Below, one piece after another: positions 45,101 to 52,818 of a stretch of DNA of 64,000 nucleotides (positions are counted from its first letter, which is position 1; the number at the start of each line of letters is the position of its first letter). This stretch comes from JABWBR01 sp036741235 (GTDB taxonomy: Bacteria > Bacteroidota > Bacteroidia > Chitinophagales > Saprospiraceae): assembly GCA_036741235.1 (NCBI GenBank), contig DAINSQ010000004.1, forward strand, positions 12,394 through 76,393, given 5' to 3'. The position numbers and the translations under genes were made by a program. Below the pieces are notes generated by a model, which was not told where the DNA came from, ran no database searches, and worked only from the letters and a program-made list of their open reading frames with translations.

Positions 45101-45850
45101 TTTATTACGCTGCTGTCCTTTGCACTGCGTCTCTATACCCGGCATGGCGAATCGCTGACTGTACCCAAGTATGAAGGTATGCATGTAGACGAGGCTATAC
45201 GCAAAGCCAAAAGCCGCAGTTTTTCGGTGGTGGTGCTCGACTCCATCTACGAAATTGATAAAGTACCTGGCACAGTTTTCCAACAAGATCCCAAACCTTC
45301 ATCGCGTGTTAAGCAAAACCGAACCATCTATTTATCAATTTACAGCAAAACTCCACCTGAAATTGAATTGCCCACCCTGGTAGGCAGCTACAATTTCGAA
45401 CAATACGCCAAAAAATTGAGTATCCTCAAACTAAAGGCCGTTATTAAAGAACGGGTATTCGACAGCGTGCAGGAAGAAAATACCATCCAATATTTCTTTT
45501 ATGATGGTCAGAAAATTACCGATAACGACTTGCGCAAAGGCGTAAAAGTGCCACAGGGCAGTACACTCGAATTTGTTGTTACACAACGTCATACCGGCAT
45601 GGTGGCAATACCCAATTTGGTATGCCAGCAATACAAAGCGGCACATTTCCTCATTACCAGCATGAACCTGAGCGTAGGCGCAGTTTATGGCGAAGTATTT
45701 GACGACGCATATGTGTGGAAACAGGAACCGGAATACATAGAGGGCCAAATGATCAGGATTGGCGAACAAATCAATATTTATCTCACCAATACCAGACCGC
45801 AAGGCTGCCCCGAAGAGGAGATTTTGGATGTGGATCAGCAGGAACAATAA
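42101..45850 (+). CDS. Tandem D-Ala-D-Ala ligase-like / TM / PASTA fusion protein
   Basis: Start at 42101 (MKLRVGIFFGGPSRER), giving 1249 residues. Residues 1-470 and 481-895 are two ATP-grasp Ddl-like units. A Pro/Ala/Glu-rich linker (about 900-985) precedes one transmembrane helix (about 991-1012) and three PASTA-like domains (about 1018-1235). Unit 1 keeps E15, HGLYGEDG, the ESFIHGKEFS segment and the FDYRSKY loop. It has R203 where the ATP-binding Lys is expected and NDPN (410-413) in place of EVN. Unit 2 keeps E494, HGRPGEDG, K684, D840, E857, N859 and PGMT. Its loop is LSLEEKF instead of the Tyr-containing form and its ExxGxE segment is altered. Predicted topology: ligase units in the cytoplasm, PASTA outside. 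Role inferred: peptidoglycan-precursor ligase coupled to wall sensing. Confidence 0.87.
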   Translation: MKLRVGIFFGGPSREREISFAGGRTVYDNLNKSLFEPVPIFVDSQKNFILLDWQYIYKGTIRDFYPPIDQIPPSPNEFQIYSESLGEISREEQDRMIAEVGRRIDPRELPTLIHIAFLALHGLYGEDGQIQRELETLHIPYTGSGMRASEIGMDKALQKRLMAEKGFSEPTVMTLKREDWLKADIEALFYQAIDKVGFPMVIRPANQGSSIGVSIADEKLGVEGFEQAINRAFFREIIPVSEWTDRDHFERVEYTRLLSDIRDGLGFPISVTFHNQKHTIYHPEALLNYLNDQSAQIDNGFFILESFQDEREVIIESFIHGKEFSCIVIRKEDGSAAALPPTEIVKGKEVFDYRSKYMPGLSRKVTPINLPSAQINAIRGECERLFLELGFATYARIDGFITQDNQIFLNDPNTTSGMLPSSFFFHQAAEIGLNPSQYLTYIIRVSLQERLVEHPEEGAWKGYLRILDESIQSLKVSQSSRKRIGVILGGYSFERHISVESGRNIFEKLSSSDKYEPIPIFLTGETGHFELYQLPINLLLKDNADDIRDRILGWQEHPLIDQIKLQCADITRKYASHDVVFAPRKISLEELPAMVDGVFIALHGRPGEDGQLQMYLDAMHIPYNGSGVASSKVTIDKHRTLQTLKKNGFPVADQLIIKREEYKAGAETCYKHIEDQFGYPLVAKPVDDGCSSAVKVIRNRTELEAFVQLMFRPFSEEGLEQRKLLQLKPKEEFPRKDEILFENLISRNGAGHFLEITGGLLTHYNMDGTLRYEVFEPSETLATGEVLSLEEKFLAGEGQNITPARFSPNKSVYQKIAAQVKGDLERAARILDVQGYARIDAFVRIFDNQRAETLVIEVNSLPGMTPATCIFHQAAINGYKPYDFIDKILSFAFARKARLGGIAPAPAANAQEEVNAFTSLLPEEPTPVAEINQYRQELAAAEQSKPHASSQGDNTAKNEPYFGMEKPPTPLQQWVISTREFFTSPYFLRNLGVLLGFLFVFITLLSFALRLYTRHGESLTVPKYEGMHVDEAIRKAKSRSFSVVVLDSIYEIDKVPGTVFQQDPKPSSRVKQNRTIYLSIYSKTPPEIELPTLVGSYNFEQYAKKLSILKLKAVIKERVFDSVQEENTIQYFFYDGQKITDNDLRKGVKVPQGSTLEFVVTQRHTGMVAIPNLVCQQYKAAHFLITSMNLSVGAVYGEVFDDAYVWKQEPEYIEGQMIRIGEQINIYLTNTRPQGCPEEEILDVDQQEQ

Positions 45851-45891
45851 TAGTCTGCACCGTATTTTGCCGGTCGCCGGCCATGGACAAC

Positions 45892-45936
45892 TGCCGGGAA
45901 TGTGAACAAACAACAATTCCCGGCAATCGTCGTTTT
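45892..45936 (+). terminator. Probable terminator after the Ddl-PASTA gene
   Basis: Perfect 10-bp arms (TGCCGGGAAT at 45892-45901 and ATTCCCGGCA at 45916-45925) with a 14-nt loop are followed by cgtcgttttc. A short GCCGG-TCG-CCGGC hairpin lies just upstream. The T tract is weak. Confidence 0.5.
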
Positions 45937-45963
45937 CAAAAAATATCAAAAGCAACTACGATA

Positions 45964-48510
45964 ATGAAAAAATGGTACGCCGCACTCTGGGCATTGTGCA
46001 TGTATTCGTTGGCAGGTGCGCAGCAACTCACCCCCCTTACCGAAAACCCCGTTTTGAAACAACATTTCCAGCTCGCCGATCAGTTGCAACCCGGCATTTG
46101 GCGCTATAACCCGGGCGAAGGACAAGAGAAAAACGCCTGCCCTCTTACTGAGGCAGGTGTGAGTTATGTAGAAGCCGGCAAACGAGCCGATCAGCGCATT
46201 TTTGTAACGCCCAGCAGCGATACCACGGCCATACTGCTTTGCGATGGTTGCGATATGCTGCAATACGGCGCCGCCGTTATTGTTAAAGATTCGCTTTACT
46301 ATACCGCCAACGCCGATGTACTAGCGGGGCGGGATACCCTGAAGGTCAAATTGTGCAAACCCGACGCCTCCGTCTGCTACGATTCAATCACCTATTATTT
46401 TGTAGCGAAACGTGCCGGCCGTAATTATTTCCCGCCGCGGGTGAATATCGCACAAGAGCAATTTGTCAACCTCGAAGCCGATAAAACGCTTTTGCCGGGT
46501 GAACTCGCCTGCAATACCTTTGTAGATTGTCCCGATAATTACCAGGGACGCGCCCAGCGATTCTGGTTTACCGATTATTCCACCCCCGACCACCGTTTTG
46601 TTTACGAAGCCTCGCGTTATGCCGGCGTCGACTCGGTATGCCTGGCTTTATGCGATGAATACGCCGTGTGCGATACGTTCCACTACGCTATCCGTATTAG
46701 CAGCGATACGGTGGGACTGCCCTTTATGGACGATTTCTCTTACCCCGGCCCCCTGCCTTCTATCGACCACTGGCTCGATATTGACCCATTTATTAATACG
46801 ACTATGGGCGAAATGCCCCCTTCTATCGGGGTCGCAACCTTTGACGGCATCGACGGCCGTGGCAGCGCATACGGCGGACAATACGGCCCCTCCGACTACC
46901 TGACGTCGAGATATCTCAACCTGCAAGGCGCCGGCGGCAACCTGACCCTCACTTTTTGGGCGCAACGCCGCGGGTTGGTTGATCGGCCTGAGATTCAGGA
47001 CTCTCTCGTTCTCGAATTTAAAAATTCCTTCGGCATCTGGCAGATCGCTTTGTCGCTCAAAGGTATTCCAGGCAGTCAAACTAACGACGCGCCCGAACCC
47101 TTCCGCTTCTACGACGTGCCCGTACCTCAAGAATTCAGGTATAAAGGCTTCCAGTTCCGGTTCCGAAATTACTCCGACCGGCTGGGTATCAACGACAATT
47201 GGCATCTCGACTATGTGCGCCTTGACGCCGTGAATATCGATTCTATTTTTAGCGATATCGCTTTTACCCAACAACCCAATTTTATTTTAAAGAATTACAC
47301 CAGTATGCCCTGGCGGCATTTCGAAGGTCGCGAAGCAGAAGAACTGGGCGACAACATTGCTGCGGGCATTTACAACCATGCCGGCCAATCGCTCAATGCC
47401 AGCCCCTCGTCGGTAAGCCTGGTAGAACTCAATTCGGGATTTAATGTTTTTGGCTCGGCTGTAACGCTGTTTAACGGCCTGGAGGCCAATATACCCAATG
47501 GCGAGCCGGTTAGTCGATCCTATCAATTACTGGACGATCCGACCGGTTTCCCCGAGGTGTGGCCCAATTACCTCCTCACTATGGAAGGCCCCACTTTTGA
47601 CGATGCCGACCGCCTCGATTTTGAATTAAAATATACCCTCAATAATACTTCGCAAATCAATCAGCCCGGATTCGAGGCGGTACAACGCAACGACCAGGTG
47701 ACGCAGACGACCGTTTTCGACAACTACTTCGCCTACGACGACGGCACCGCCGAGGCGGGGCTCGTTACTTCAGAAGGCACTCAGGTGGCGATGAAGTATA
47801 CTGCCGGCGTCGACGATTCCCTGCGCGCTGTGCGTATTCATTTCCCGCATACCTCCGCCGATGTGAGCGATCAAACATTCCGGCTGCGCGTTTGGGTGGG
47901 GCAACTCGACAATTCGCCCGAATATTCGATGAATTTACTGCCCTATTATGCCGATTCGTTTTTCGATACCCTGCAAGGCTTTACTACTTATCCGCTGGTT
48001 GACGCCAACGGCAATAATGCGCCGATGTTTATTCCCGCCGGCGATTTTTATGTGGGCTGGCAACAAATTACTTCTTGCGAGTTCACGCGCTGCGTGCCCA
48101 TTGGTTACGACAAAAACAGGCCTAATGTCAAGGAGTTTATTTTCCGAAACAGCGGACAGGGATGGGAACCGCTTTCCGAATTTACGCCCGGCGGCGCTTT
48201 GATGATCAGACCGGTGGTAGGAGGTATCACTCCCGGCGCTACACCCGTAGATGAACCGACCCCAGAAACAGGGTTTCAGTGGACTATCTACCCCAATCCT
48301 GCCGCCGATGCAGTATTTGTCCAGTTGAACGACGGCTTGTACGAACAATTTGACTTCAGGTTGTTTAATAGTAATGGCCAGCTTGTGCAACAGGGCCCAT
48401 TGTCGCCGCAAATACCTGTAACGAGCCTGCCCAACGGCGTTTACTGGATGGCCGTACGCCACCGTGATACGCAACAGATTGAGCATCGCAAACTGGTTAT
48501 TGTGCATTAA
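45964..48510 (+). CDS. Secreted T9SS cargo protein of unknown function
   Basis: The start at 45964 (MKKWYAALWALCMYSLAGAQ) gives 848 residues with a clear signal peptide. The central part (GLPFMDDFSYPGPLPSIDHW through HWLDIDPF and SDYLTSRYLNLQGAGGNLTLTFWAQ) resembles a concanavalin/MAM-like beta sandwich with strand-rich flanks. The C-terminal domain (WTIYPNPAADAVFVQL to QIEHRKLVIVH) is a type-A T9SS sorting signal. I do not recognise a catalytic motif. It lies 113 bp after the Ddl-PASTA gene and 14 bp before the rhodanese gene. Confidence 0.85.
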   Translation: MKKWYAALWALCMYSLAGAQQLTPLTENPVLKQHFQLADQLQPGIWRYNPGEGQEKNACPLTEAGVSYVEAGKRADQRIFVTPSSDTTAILLCDGCDMLQYGAAVIVKDSLYYTANADVLAGRDTLKVKLCKPDASVCYDSITYYFVAKRAGRNYFPPRVNIAQEQFVNLEADKTLLPGELACNTFVDCPDNYQGRAQRFWFTDYSTPDHRFVYEASRYAGVDSVCLALCDEYAVCDTFHYAIRISSDTVGLPFMDDFSYPGPLPSIDHWLDIDPFINTTMGEMPPSIGVATFDGIDGRGSAYGGQYGPSDYLTSRYLNLQGAGGNLTLTFWAQRRGLVDRPEIQDSLVLEFKNSFGIWQIALSLKGIPGSQTNDAPEPFRFYDVPVPQEFRYKGFQFRFRNYSDRLGINDNWHLDYVRLDAVNIDSIFSDIAFTQQPNFILKNYTSMPWRHFEGREAEELGDNIAAGIYNHAGQSLNASPSSVSLVELNSGFNVFGSAVTLFNGLEANIPNGEPVSRSYQLLDDPTGFPEVWPNYLLTMEGPTFDDADRLDFELKYTLNNTSQINQPGFEAVQRNDQVTQTTVFDNYFAYDDGTAEAGLVTSEGTQVAMKYTAGVDDSLRAVRIHFPHTSADVSDQTFRLRVWVGQLDNSPEYSMNLLPYYADSFFDTLQGFTTYPLVDANGNNAPMFIPAGDFYVGWQQITSCEFTRCVPIGYDKNRPNVKEFIFRNSGQGWEPLSEFTPGGALMIRPVVGGITPGATPVDEPTPETGFQWTIYPNPAADAVFVQLNDGLYEQFDFRLFNSNGQLVQQGPLSPQIPVTSLPNGVYWMAVRHRDTQQIEHRKLVIVH

Positions 48511-48524
48511 AAACACCTACACAC

Positions 48525-48827
48525 ATGGATATTACCGTTCAGGAATTAAAAGAAAGAATGGACAAAGGCGAGGCCGTCCACCTGATTGATGTTCGCGAGC
48601 CTTACGAGCACGAAGAATTCAATATCGGCGGGTTGTTGTGCCCACTGGGTGATGTGATGCGCGCCATCGAAGAAATGGAGGATCACAAATCCGACGAGAT
48701 TATAGTTTATTGTCGCTCAGGCAGGCGCAGCGATACGGCCAAACAACTTATGCAACAAGCCGGCTACCAAAATGTGCGCAACCTCCTGGGAGGCATGTTG
48801 GCCTGGCAAGAGGCGTTTGTGAAGTAA
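48525..48827 (+). CDS. Single-domain rhodanese (sulfurtransferase)
   Basis: 100 residues forming one rhodanese domain: HLIDVREPYEHEEFNIGG at the N-terminal side, then the active-site loop IIVYCRSGRRSDTA with the catalytic Cys, ending NLLGGMLAWQEAF. No signal peptide, so cytoplasmic. Carries persulfide sulfur; the acceptor is unknown. It starts 14 bp after the T9SS cargo gene and probably shares its transcript. Confidence 0.93.
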   Translation: MDITVQELKERMDKGEAVHLIDVREPYEHEEFNIGGLLCPLGDVMRAIEEMEDHKSDEIIVYCRSGRRSDTAKQLMQQAGYQNVRNLLGGMLAWQEAFVK

Positions 48828-48893
48828 TTGGGGGGGATTTGAGGATTTGATCTGCGATAACCGAATCCACAATCCCGGTATTTTATATGCCAA

Positions 48894-49583
48894 TTACTGC
48901 TTTTTCTTCACAATCGCTTCTACTCCTTTCGCTTCCAATTCCTTTTTCAGTGCCTGGGCCTCGGATTGGGAAGAAAAGCGGTCTACCAGGGCAACAGCCA
49001 GGGCGCCACGGTTGAAAGACTCCACAGTGGCGTTGTTATAGCCGAGTTTATGCAGGCGGGCAACCTGATTCTCCGCATTGGTTTTACTCTTAAAAGAGCC
49101 CGCAATCACCAGATAGTCGCCGCTGTTGGAAGAAGAAGCAGTGCGGCTGGGAGCAGGTTCTTCCTCATACCCTTCATCGCGCGAAGCCGTTGATTTGGCG
49201 GTAGATTTCGTAGTAGTGGTTGAAGCCGGTTTAGTATCCGGTTTGGGTTTAGTTGCGGTTGCCGGCTTTTTTGTCGTTTCCGACGACGATTTGCTGCCCG
49301 GTTTTGTCGATTTAGCGCTTTCCGTTGCGGGTTCCTCTTCGTAATCCGTAGCCGTCATTTGATCGTCGTCAAGGTCTTCTTCTTTGGTATAAGAACTCAG
49401 CGAAGTATCTGCGTAATCGCTATAGGTGCTTGCGCCAATCGTATCCTGATAGGGCGTTTCAATCAGCGTTTCTTCCGGGGGCGTATCATTGCTCATCAGC
49501 TTAACGGTTTTGTAAACCAGAAATCCCAGGGCGGCCAGACAAACGCCCACAATGCCGATGGTGAGGTAGTCAACTCTTGACAT
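48894..49583 (-). CDS. SPOR-domain membrane protein
   Basis: 229 residues. One N-terminal transmembrane helix (about 6-26: LTIGIVGVCLAALGFLVYK) is followed by a long Lys/Ser/Thr/Pro/Glu-rich low-complexity linker (about 35-150). A C-terminal SPOR domain (about 152-226: YLVIAGSFKSKTNAENQVARL, ALVDRFSSQSEAQALKKEL) binds denuded glycan strands at the septum. Likely envelope or cell-division related. It lies 46 bp downstream of the RHH gene in the parA cluster. Confidence 0.9.
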   Translation of the reverse strand: MSRVDYLTIGIVGVCLAALGFLVYKTVKLMSNDTPPEETLIETPYQDTIGASTYSDYADTSLSSYTKEEDLDDDQMTATDYEEEPATESAKSTKPGSKSSSETTKKPATATKPKPDTKPASTTTTKSTAKSTASRDEGYEEEPAPSRTASSSNSGDYLVIAGSFKSKTNAENQVARLHKLGYNNATVESFNRGALAVALVDRFSSQSEAQALKKELEAKGVEAIVKKKQ

Positions 49584-49629
49584 GTCTTGTTTATTTTGTG
49601 GTTAAAGCAAGTGCGTATGCGATTGGTTT

Positions 49630-50127
49630 TCAAAAAGGCAACTTCCCGTGTTGACGCTCGTAGTCGCTGATGTAAGCGGCCACAATATCATTCACAATAT
49701 CTTTCAGGTGCGATTTTTCAATTTTTGCAATTGACTTGAGTTTGCCGAGCATATCATTATCAAATACCAGGGTAATGCGACGGGTAGAGAAGGGGTGAAT
49801 TTCTACGCCGCTGGGCGTGATCGTGTTTCTGATCAGCAGATCGAGGCCGCCGGCCGGCCTCGGCGCCGGCGCGGGAATATCGCCGGAGGTTGGCTGCGCT
49901 GCTTTTCGGGCTTCCACTTGCTCTTCGAAAGCATCTTCAAAAGCCGTGTGCAAAAAAGAAGCCAGCGCAGACGAAAAATCCTTGTTTCCAGCTTTTTTAA
50001 CAGCAGCATCCCCTTGTTTACCTTGAGCCAATTCAGCATCTGCCGGCAAGGTGTCCTTGTCGGAAAAGATGTCTGCGGTATCGCCAAACAGACTTTCCAG
50101 GCCGGCGGTGAATCTTTTTTTGCTCAA
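49630..50127 (-). CDS. ParA-associated ribbon-helix-helix-like protein
   Basis: 165 residues. The N-terminal SKKRFTAGLESLFGD is short and basic, recalling the start of ParB proteins that touches ParA. A variable, Ala/Pro-rich middle follows. The C-terminal region (about 113-160: TRRITLVFDNDMLGKLKSIA, SHLKDIVNDIVAAYISDYE) has a beta strand and two helices compatible with a ribbon-helix-helix DNA-binding fold. It lies 80 bp downstream of parA, so it probably is the centromere-binding partner, functionally like ParG or Omega. The family was not confirmed. Confidence 0.55.
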   Translation of the reverse strand: MSKKRFTAGLESLFGDTADIFSDKDTLPADAELAQGKQGDAAVKKAGNKDFSSALASFLHTAFEDAFEEQVEARKAAQPTSGDIPAPAPRPAGGLDLLIRNTITPSGVEIHPFSTRRITLVFDNDMLGKLKSIAKIEKSHLKDIVNDIVAAYISDYERQHGKLPF

Positions 50128-50207
50128 TGCAACGCGGTTTTATTCAAAACTAAAGAAAATAAACCACAAAAGCCAATTTCAACAATAATTTTGCATATAA
50201 CGATACT

Positions 50208-50963
50208 TCAGGCAGCTGAAGTACGTTTGATGATCTCTTTGCACAACGCCAGATAATCATCGGCGCCGGCGCTGTTGCGGTCATAGGCAAAAATATCCTT
50301 GCGGTGCGAGGGCGCCTCGGCCAGTGTTACGTTATCGCGAATGAAAGTTTCAAACAACAACTCGCCGAAAAATTTTCGGATCGTCTCTACTACATCGCGG
50401 TTGAGTACCTTGCGACTGTCGTACATCGTAGCTATTACCCCGCCAATATCCAGCTTTTTGTTGAGTCGAAGCTTTACCTTCTGGATCACTTGCTTGATCT
50501 TGGCCAAACCCTGCATAGCAAGAAATTGCGTTTGGAGGGGAATGTAGATAGTATCGCTGGCCGTCAACGCGTTGAGGGTAAGCAACCCAAGCGAAGGAGG
50601 GCAATCAATGAAGATGTAATCGTATGATTCGCGAAATGGTTCCAGCAATTCTTTGAGAATATACTCCCTGCCCGCTTCGTTGAGCAATTCCATCTCTATG
50701 CCCGACAGATCGAGCACAGAGCCCACCACGTCTAGCCCGGGTTTTGCCGTATACGGGGCCAGATCGCCTTCTCCGCGCATGGCCTCGTACATGGTCACTT
50801 GTAATCGGGGTAGCCCCAGCGACAAGCTCAGATTAGCCTGGGGGTCCAGATCTATGAGCAATACTTTTTTGCCTAATTCTACTAATCCCGCACCAATATT
50901 AACGGCACAGGTCGTTTTTCCTACGCCGCCTTTATGGTTGAGCAATGAAATGATATGTCCCAT
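50208..50963 (-). CDS. parA: ParA-family ATPase
   Basis: The start at 50963 (MGHIISLLNHKGGVGKTT) gives 251 residues, the usual ParA length. An ATG 18 bp upstream would run into the inverted repeat at 50969 and add residues unlike the family. The deviant Walker A (KGGVGKTT, residues 11-18), the KKVLLIDLDPQANLSLSLG switch and YDYIFIDCPPSLGLLTLNAL are intact. ParA dimers bind DNA non-specifically and, with a partner on parS, move DNA or protein cargo. Flanked by housekeeping genes, so chromosomal. Confidence 0.9.
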   Translation of the reverse strand: MGHIISLLNHKGGVGKTTCAVNIGAGLVELGKKVLLIDLDPQANLSLSLGLPRLQVTMYEAMRGEGDLAPYTAKPGLDVVGSVLDLSGIEMELLNEAGREYILKELLEPFRESYDYIFIDCPPSLGLLTLNALTASDTIYIPLQTQFLAMQGLAKIKQVIQKVKLRLNKKLDIGGVIATMYDSRKVLNRDVVETIRKFFGELLFETFIRDNVTLAEAPSHRKDIFAYDRNSAGADDYLALCKEIIKRTSAA

Positions 50964-50968
50964 ATGTT

Positions 50969-51020
50969 TTTTTGCTTCCACAAGCGCAAGCCGGCAAGGC
51001 TATACTTGTGGAAGCAAAAA
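50969..51020. promoter_or_regulatory. 16-bp-arm inverted repeat, candidate parS or parA operator
   Basis: TTTTTGCTTCCACAAG (50969-50984) and its exact complement (51005-51020) are separated by 20 bp. The repeat begins 6 bp upstream of the parA start. No T tract follows the stem in either direction, so it does not look like a terminator. The position and size suit a partition site or autoregulatory operator. Confidence 0.6.
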
Positions 51021-51074
51021 TAACTTTTTTCGCTGTATTTCTATACACTCTTCCTCACGCACCCTCTCCCTTAC

Positions 51075-52637
51075 CTATTCACTGCCTGCTTTGAGGTTGA
51101 GTTCTTTTCGCGGCAATTTAGCGTCGCGCTGCGAGGTATGCCACACGAAAGAAGCAATGATCGTGGCGGCCTGCTTTAGGTCTTCCTCCGATAGATGGTC
51201 CAGGTTGTCCATGTTGGAATGGTGCGTACGGGTAGAGTAGGCCATTTCATCCTGGATAAACTGAAAGCCCGGTATGCCTGCTGCGTCGAATGCCAGGTGG
51301 TCGGTACCGCCGGTATTCGACAGGGTGAGGGTGGTAGCGCCGAGGTCTTTGAAGGCATCGAGCCAGGCCCGGAAGATTGGACCTACGGCTTGATTTCCCT
51401 GCTGGTAAACGCCCCTGATTTTGCCGGTGCCGTTATCGAGGTTGTAGTAGGCCGAAACTTTGTCCTGCTCGGGTTTTAGCGATTGGGCATTGCCCATATT
51501 GTCAGTATCAGCAAAATGTTGTTTGACATAACCGCGGGAGCCGTAAAGCCCCTGCTCCTCGCCCGTCCACAACGCCAGTCGCAAAGTACGGCGGGGCTGA
51601 ACGCCGCTTTCTTTGATCGTTTCGAGCAAAATGCGGGCGGCCTCCACCATCACTGCCGAGCCTGCGGCATTGTCGGTAGCGCCGGTAGCGGTGTGCCAGG
51701 AGTCGAAGTGAGCGCCAAACATAACGATCTCATCTTTGAGGTCCGTACCGGGTATTTCGGCAATAACGTTGTGCTCCATACCCTGATCGGGGTTGTGATA
51801 AGCCGATTCAATTTGCATGCTGAGCGACACGGGGATACCCCTTTTGAGCAGGCGGAACAGCCGGTTGTAATGCTCAACGCTCATAGTCACCTGGGGGATG
51901 ATCTCGGCTTTTTCTTCCCAGGCGCGTCCTTCCAATGCGCGGGCGCCCGACAGGAAAACGGTTCCCAGATCGCCTTTATAGCTGCGGTCGATAATAGCCA
52001 GCGGTTTTTCCTCACCCAGCAGTTTCCAGAGTTTATCGTTGAAGCCGCCGCGGCTGCCCTGCCAGTTGCGCATGGGCCGCGGTACCGGCATTGGCGAGTT
52101 AGCAAGGTTGAGCAATTCATCGGCCTCATAGCGGGTAGCCGGCGCGTCAAACCATTCCTTTACCACGCGCAGGGTATCAAAAAATACAAACTTGCCACCC
52201 AATTTGCCCTTGTACTTGTCCAGGTCTTCTTCCGTTTCAGCTTCCAGGTAGATAACTTCGCCTTTTACCAGGCCCTTGGTGGAGGGCGACCACGCTTTGG
52301 GATAAGCCAGCACGGGGAAATAATTGGGCGACGTGGCGTGCATCTCAAAGTGCTTGAGCTCCCATCCGCGGCCAAACGGCCCCCAGGTTTCAGTATGCAC
52401 GTTGGCCATACCCCAGTTTTTCAGGGTTTCAACCGCCCAGCCGGTGGCTTTATCCAGCATGGGCGACCCCGTAAGGCGCGGGCCGTATACGTCGGTCATC
52501 AGTGCCGCAATTTCCATGACCTGGCTCTGCTCCAGGCCGTGCTTGCGAATCAGTTTGTTGATCTCTTCGTCAACTTTTTCCTGCCCCCACATTGGCAAGG
52601 CAACTATCAACAATAGCAGTGTAAACCATTTTGACAT
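51075..52637 (-). CDS. M28-family zinc peptidase with PA-like insert
   Basis: 520 residues with a signal peptide (MSKWFTLLLLIVALPMWGQ). A PA-like inserted segment (about 130-260) precedes the M28 catalytic core. Metal ligands are visible in MFGAHFDSWHTATGATDNAAG (His and Asp), WTGEEQGLYGSRGY (catalytic Glu plus ligand), YYNLDNGTG and GGTDHLAFDAAGIPG (His). Probably an exported aminopeptidase or carboxypeptidase acting on peptides. No T9SS tail is present, so it is likely periplasmic. A palindromic repeat array lies immediately upstream of its start. Confidence 0.9.
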   Translation of the reverse strand: MSKWFTLLLLIVALPMWGQEKVDEEINKLIRKHGLEQSQVMEIAALMTDVYGPRLTGSPMLDKATGWAVETLKNWGMANVHTETWGPFGRGWELKHFEMHATSPNYFPVLAYPKAWSPSTKGLVKGEVIYLEAETEEDLDKYKGKLGGKFVFFDTLRVVKEWFDAPATRYEADELLNLANSPMPVPRPMRNWQGSRGGFNDKLWKLLGEEKPLAIIDRSYKGDLGTVFLSGARALEGRAWEEKAEIIPQVTMSVEHYNRLFRLLKRGIPVSLSMQIESAYHNPDQGMEHNVIAEIPGTDLKDEIVMFGAHFDSWHTATGATDNAAGSAVMVEAARILLETIKESGVQPRRTLRLALWTGEEQGLYGSRGYVKQHFADTDNMGNAQSLKPEQDKVSAYYNLDNGTGKIRGVYQQGNQAVGPIFRAWLDAFKDLGATTLTLSNTGGTDHLAFDAAGIPGFQFIQDEMAYSTRTHHSNMDNLDHLSEEDLKQAATIIASFVWHTSQRDAKLPRKELNLKAGSE

Positions 52638-52654
52638 AGTCTGGATGTTTTTGT

Positions 52655-52790
52655 GAAAGGTTGATGAATGTTGATGAAAGGTTATGAAAGGTTATGAAAG
52701 GTTATGAAAGGTTATGAGGGGCTATGAAGGCAACAATATAACCTTTCATAACCCCTCATAACCCCTCATAACCCCTCATAACCCCTCAAA
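52655..52790. repeat. Array of oppositely oriented 10-bp repeats
   Basis: Up to six copies of a decamer related to GGTTATGAAA run from about 52655 to 52730 (tandem, with one GATGAATG variant). They are followed by four copies of the reverse-complement-like ACCCCTCATA at about 52741-52790. The two halves can pair into a long imperfect hairpin. It lies between the M28 gene and the sigma/anti-sigma pair, within the intergenic region 52638-52818. Confidence 0.85.
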
Positions 52791-52818
52791 TGATGATAGG
52801 CAGGAATAAAGTACAAAG

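Noticed and set aside
50969..51020. Inverted repeat near parA as a transcription terminator
   Set aside because: T runs precede the stem rather than follow it on either strand, and it lies between two genes reading in the same direction right at the parA start. A binding site is more likely.
51483..52616. Long open frame (377 codons) on the plus strand opposite the M28 peptidase
   Set aside because: It is antisense to a gene with clear zinc-peptidase motifs. The translation has no family resemblance and arises from the codon bias of the real gene.
52655..52790. CRISPR-like array
   Set aside because: Units are 10 bp, directly tandem, with no spacers, and half are inverted. No cas gene is present.
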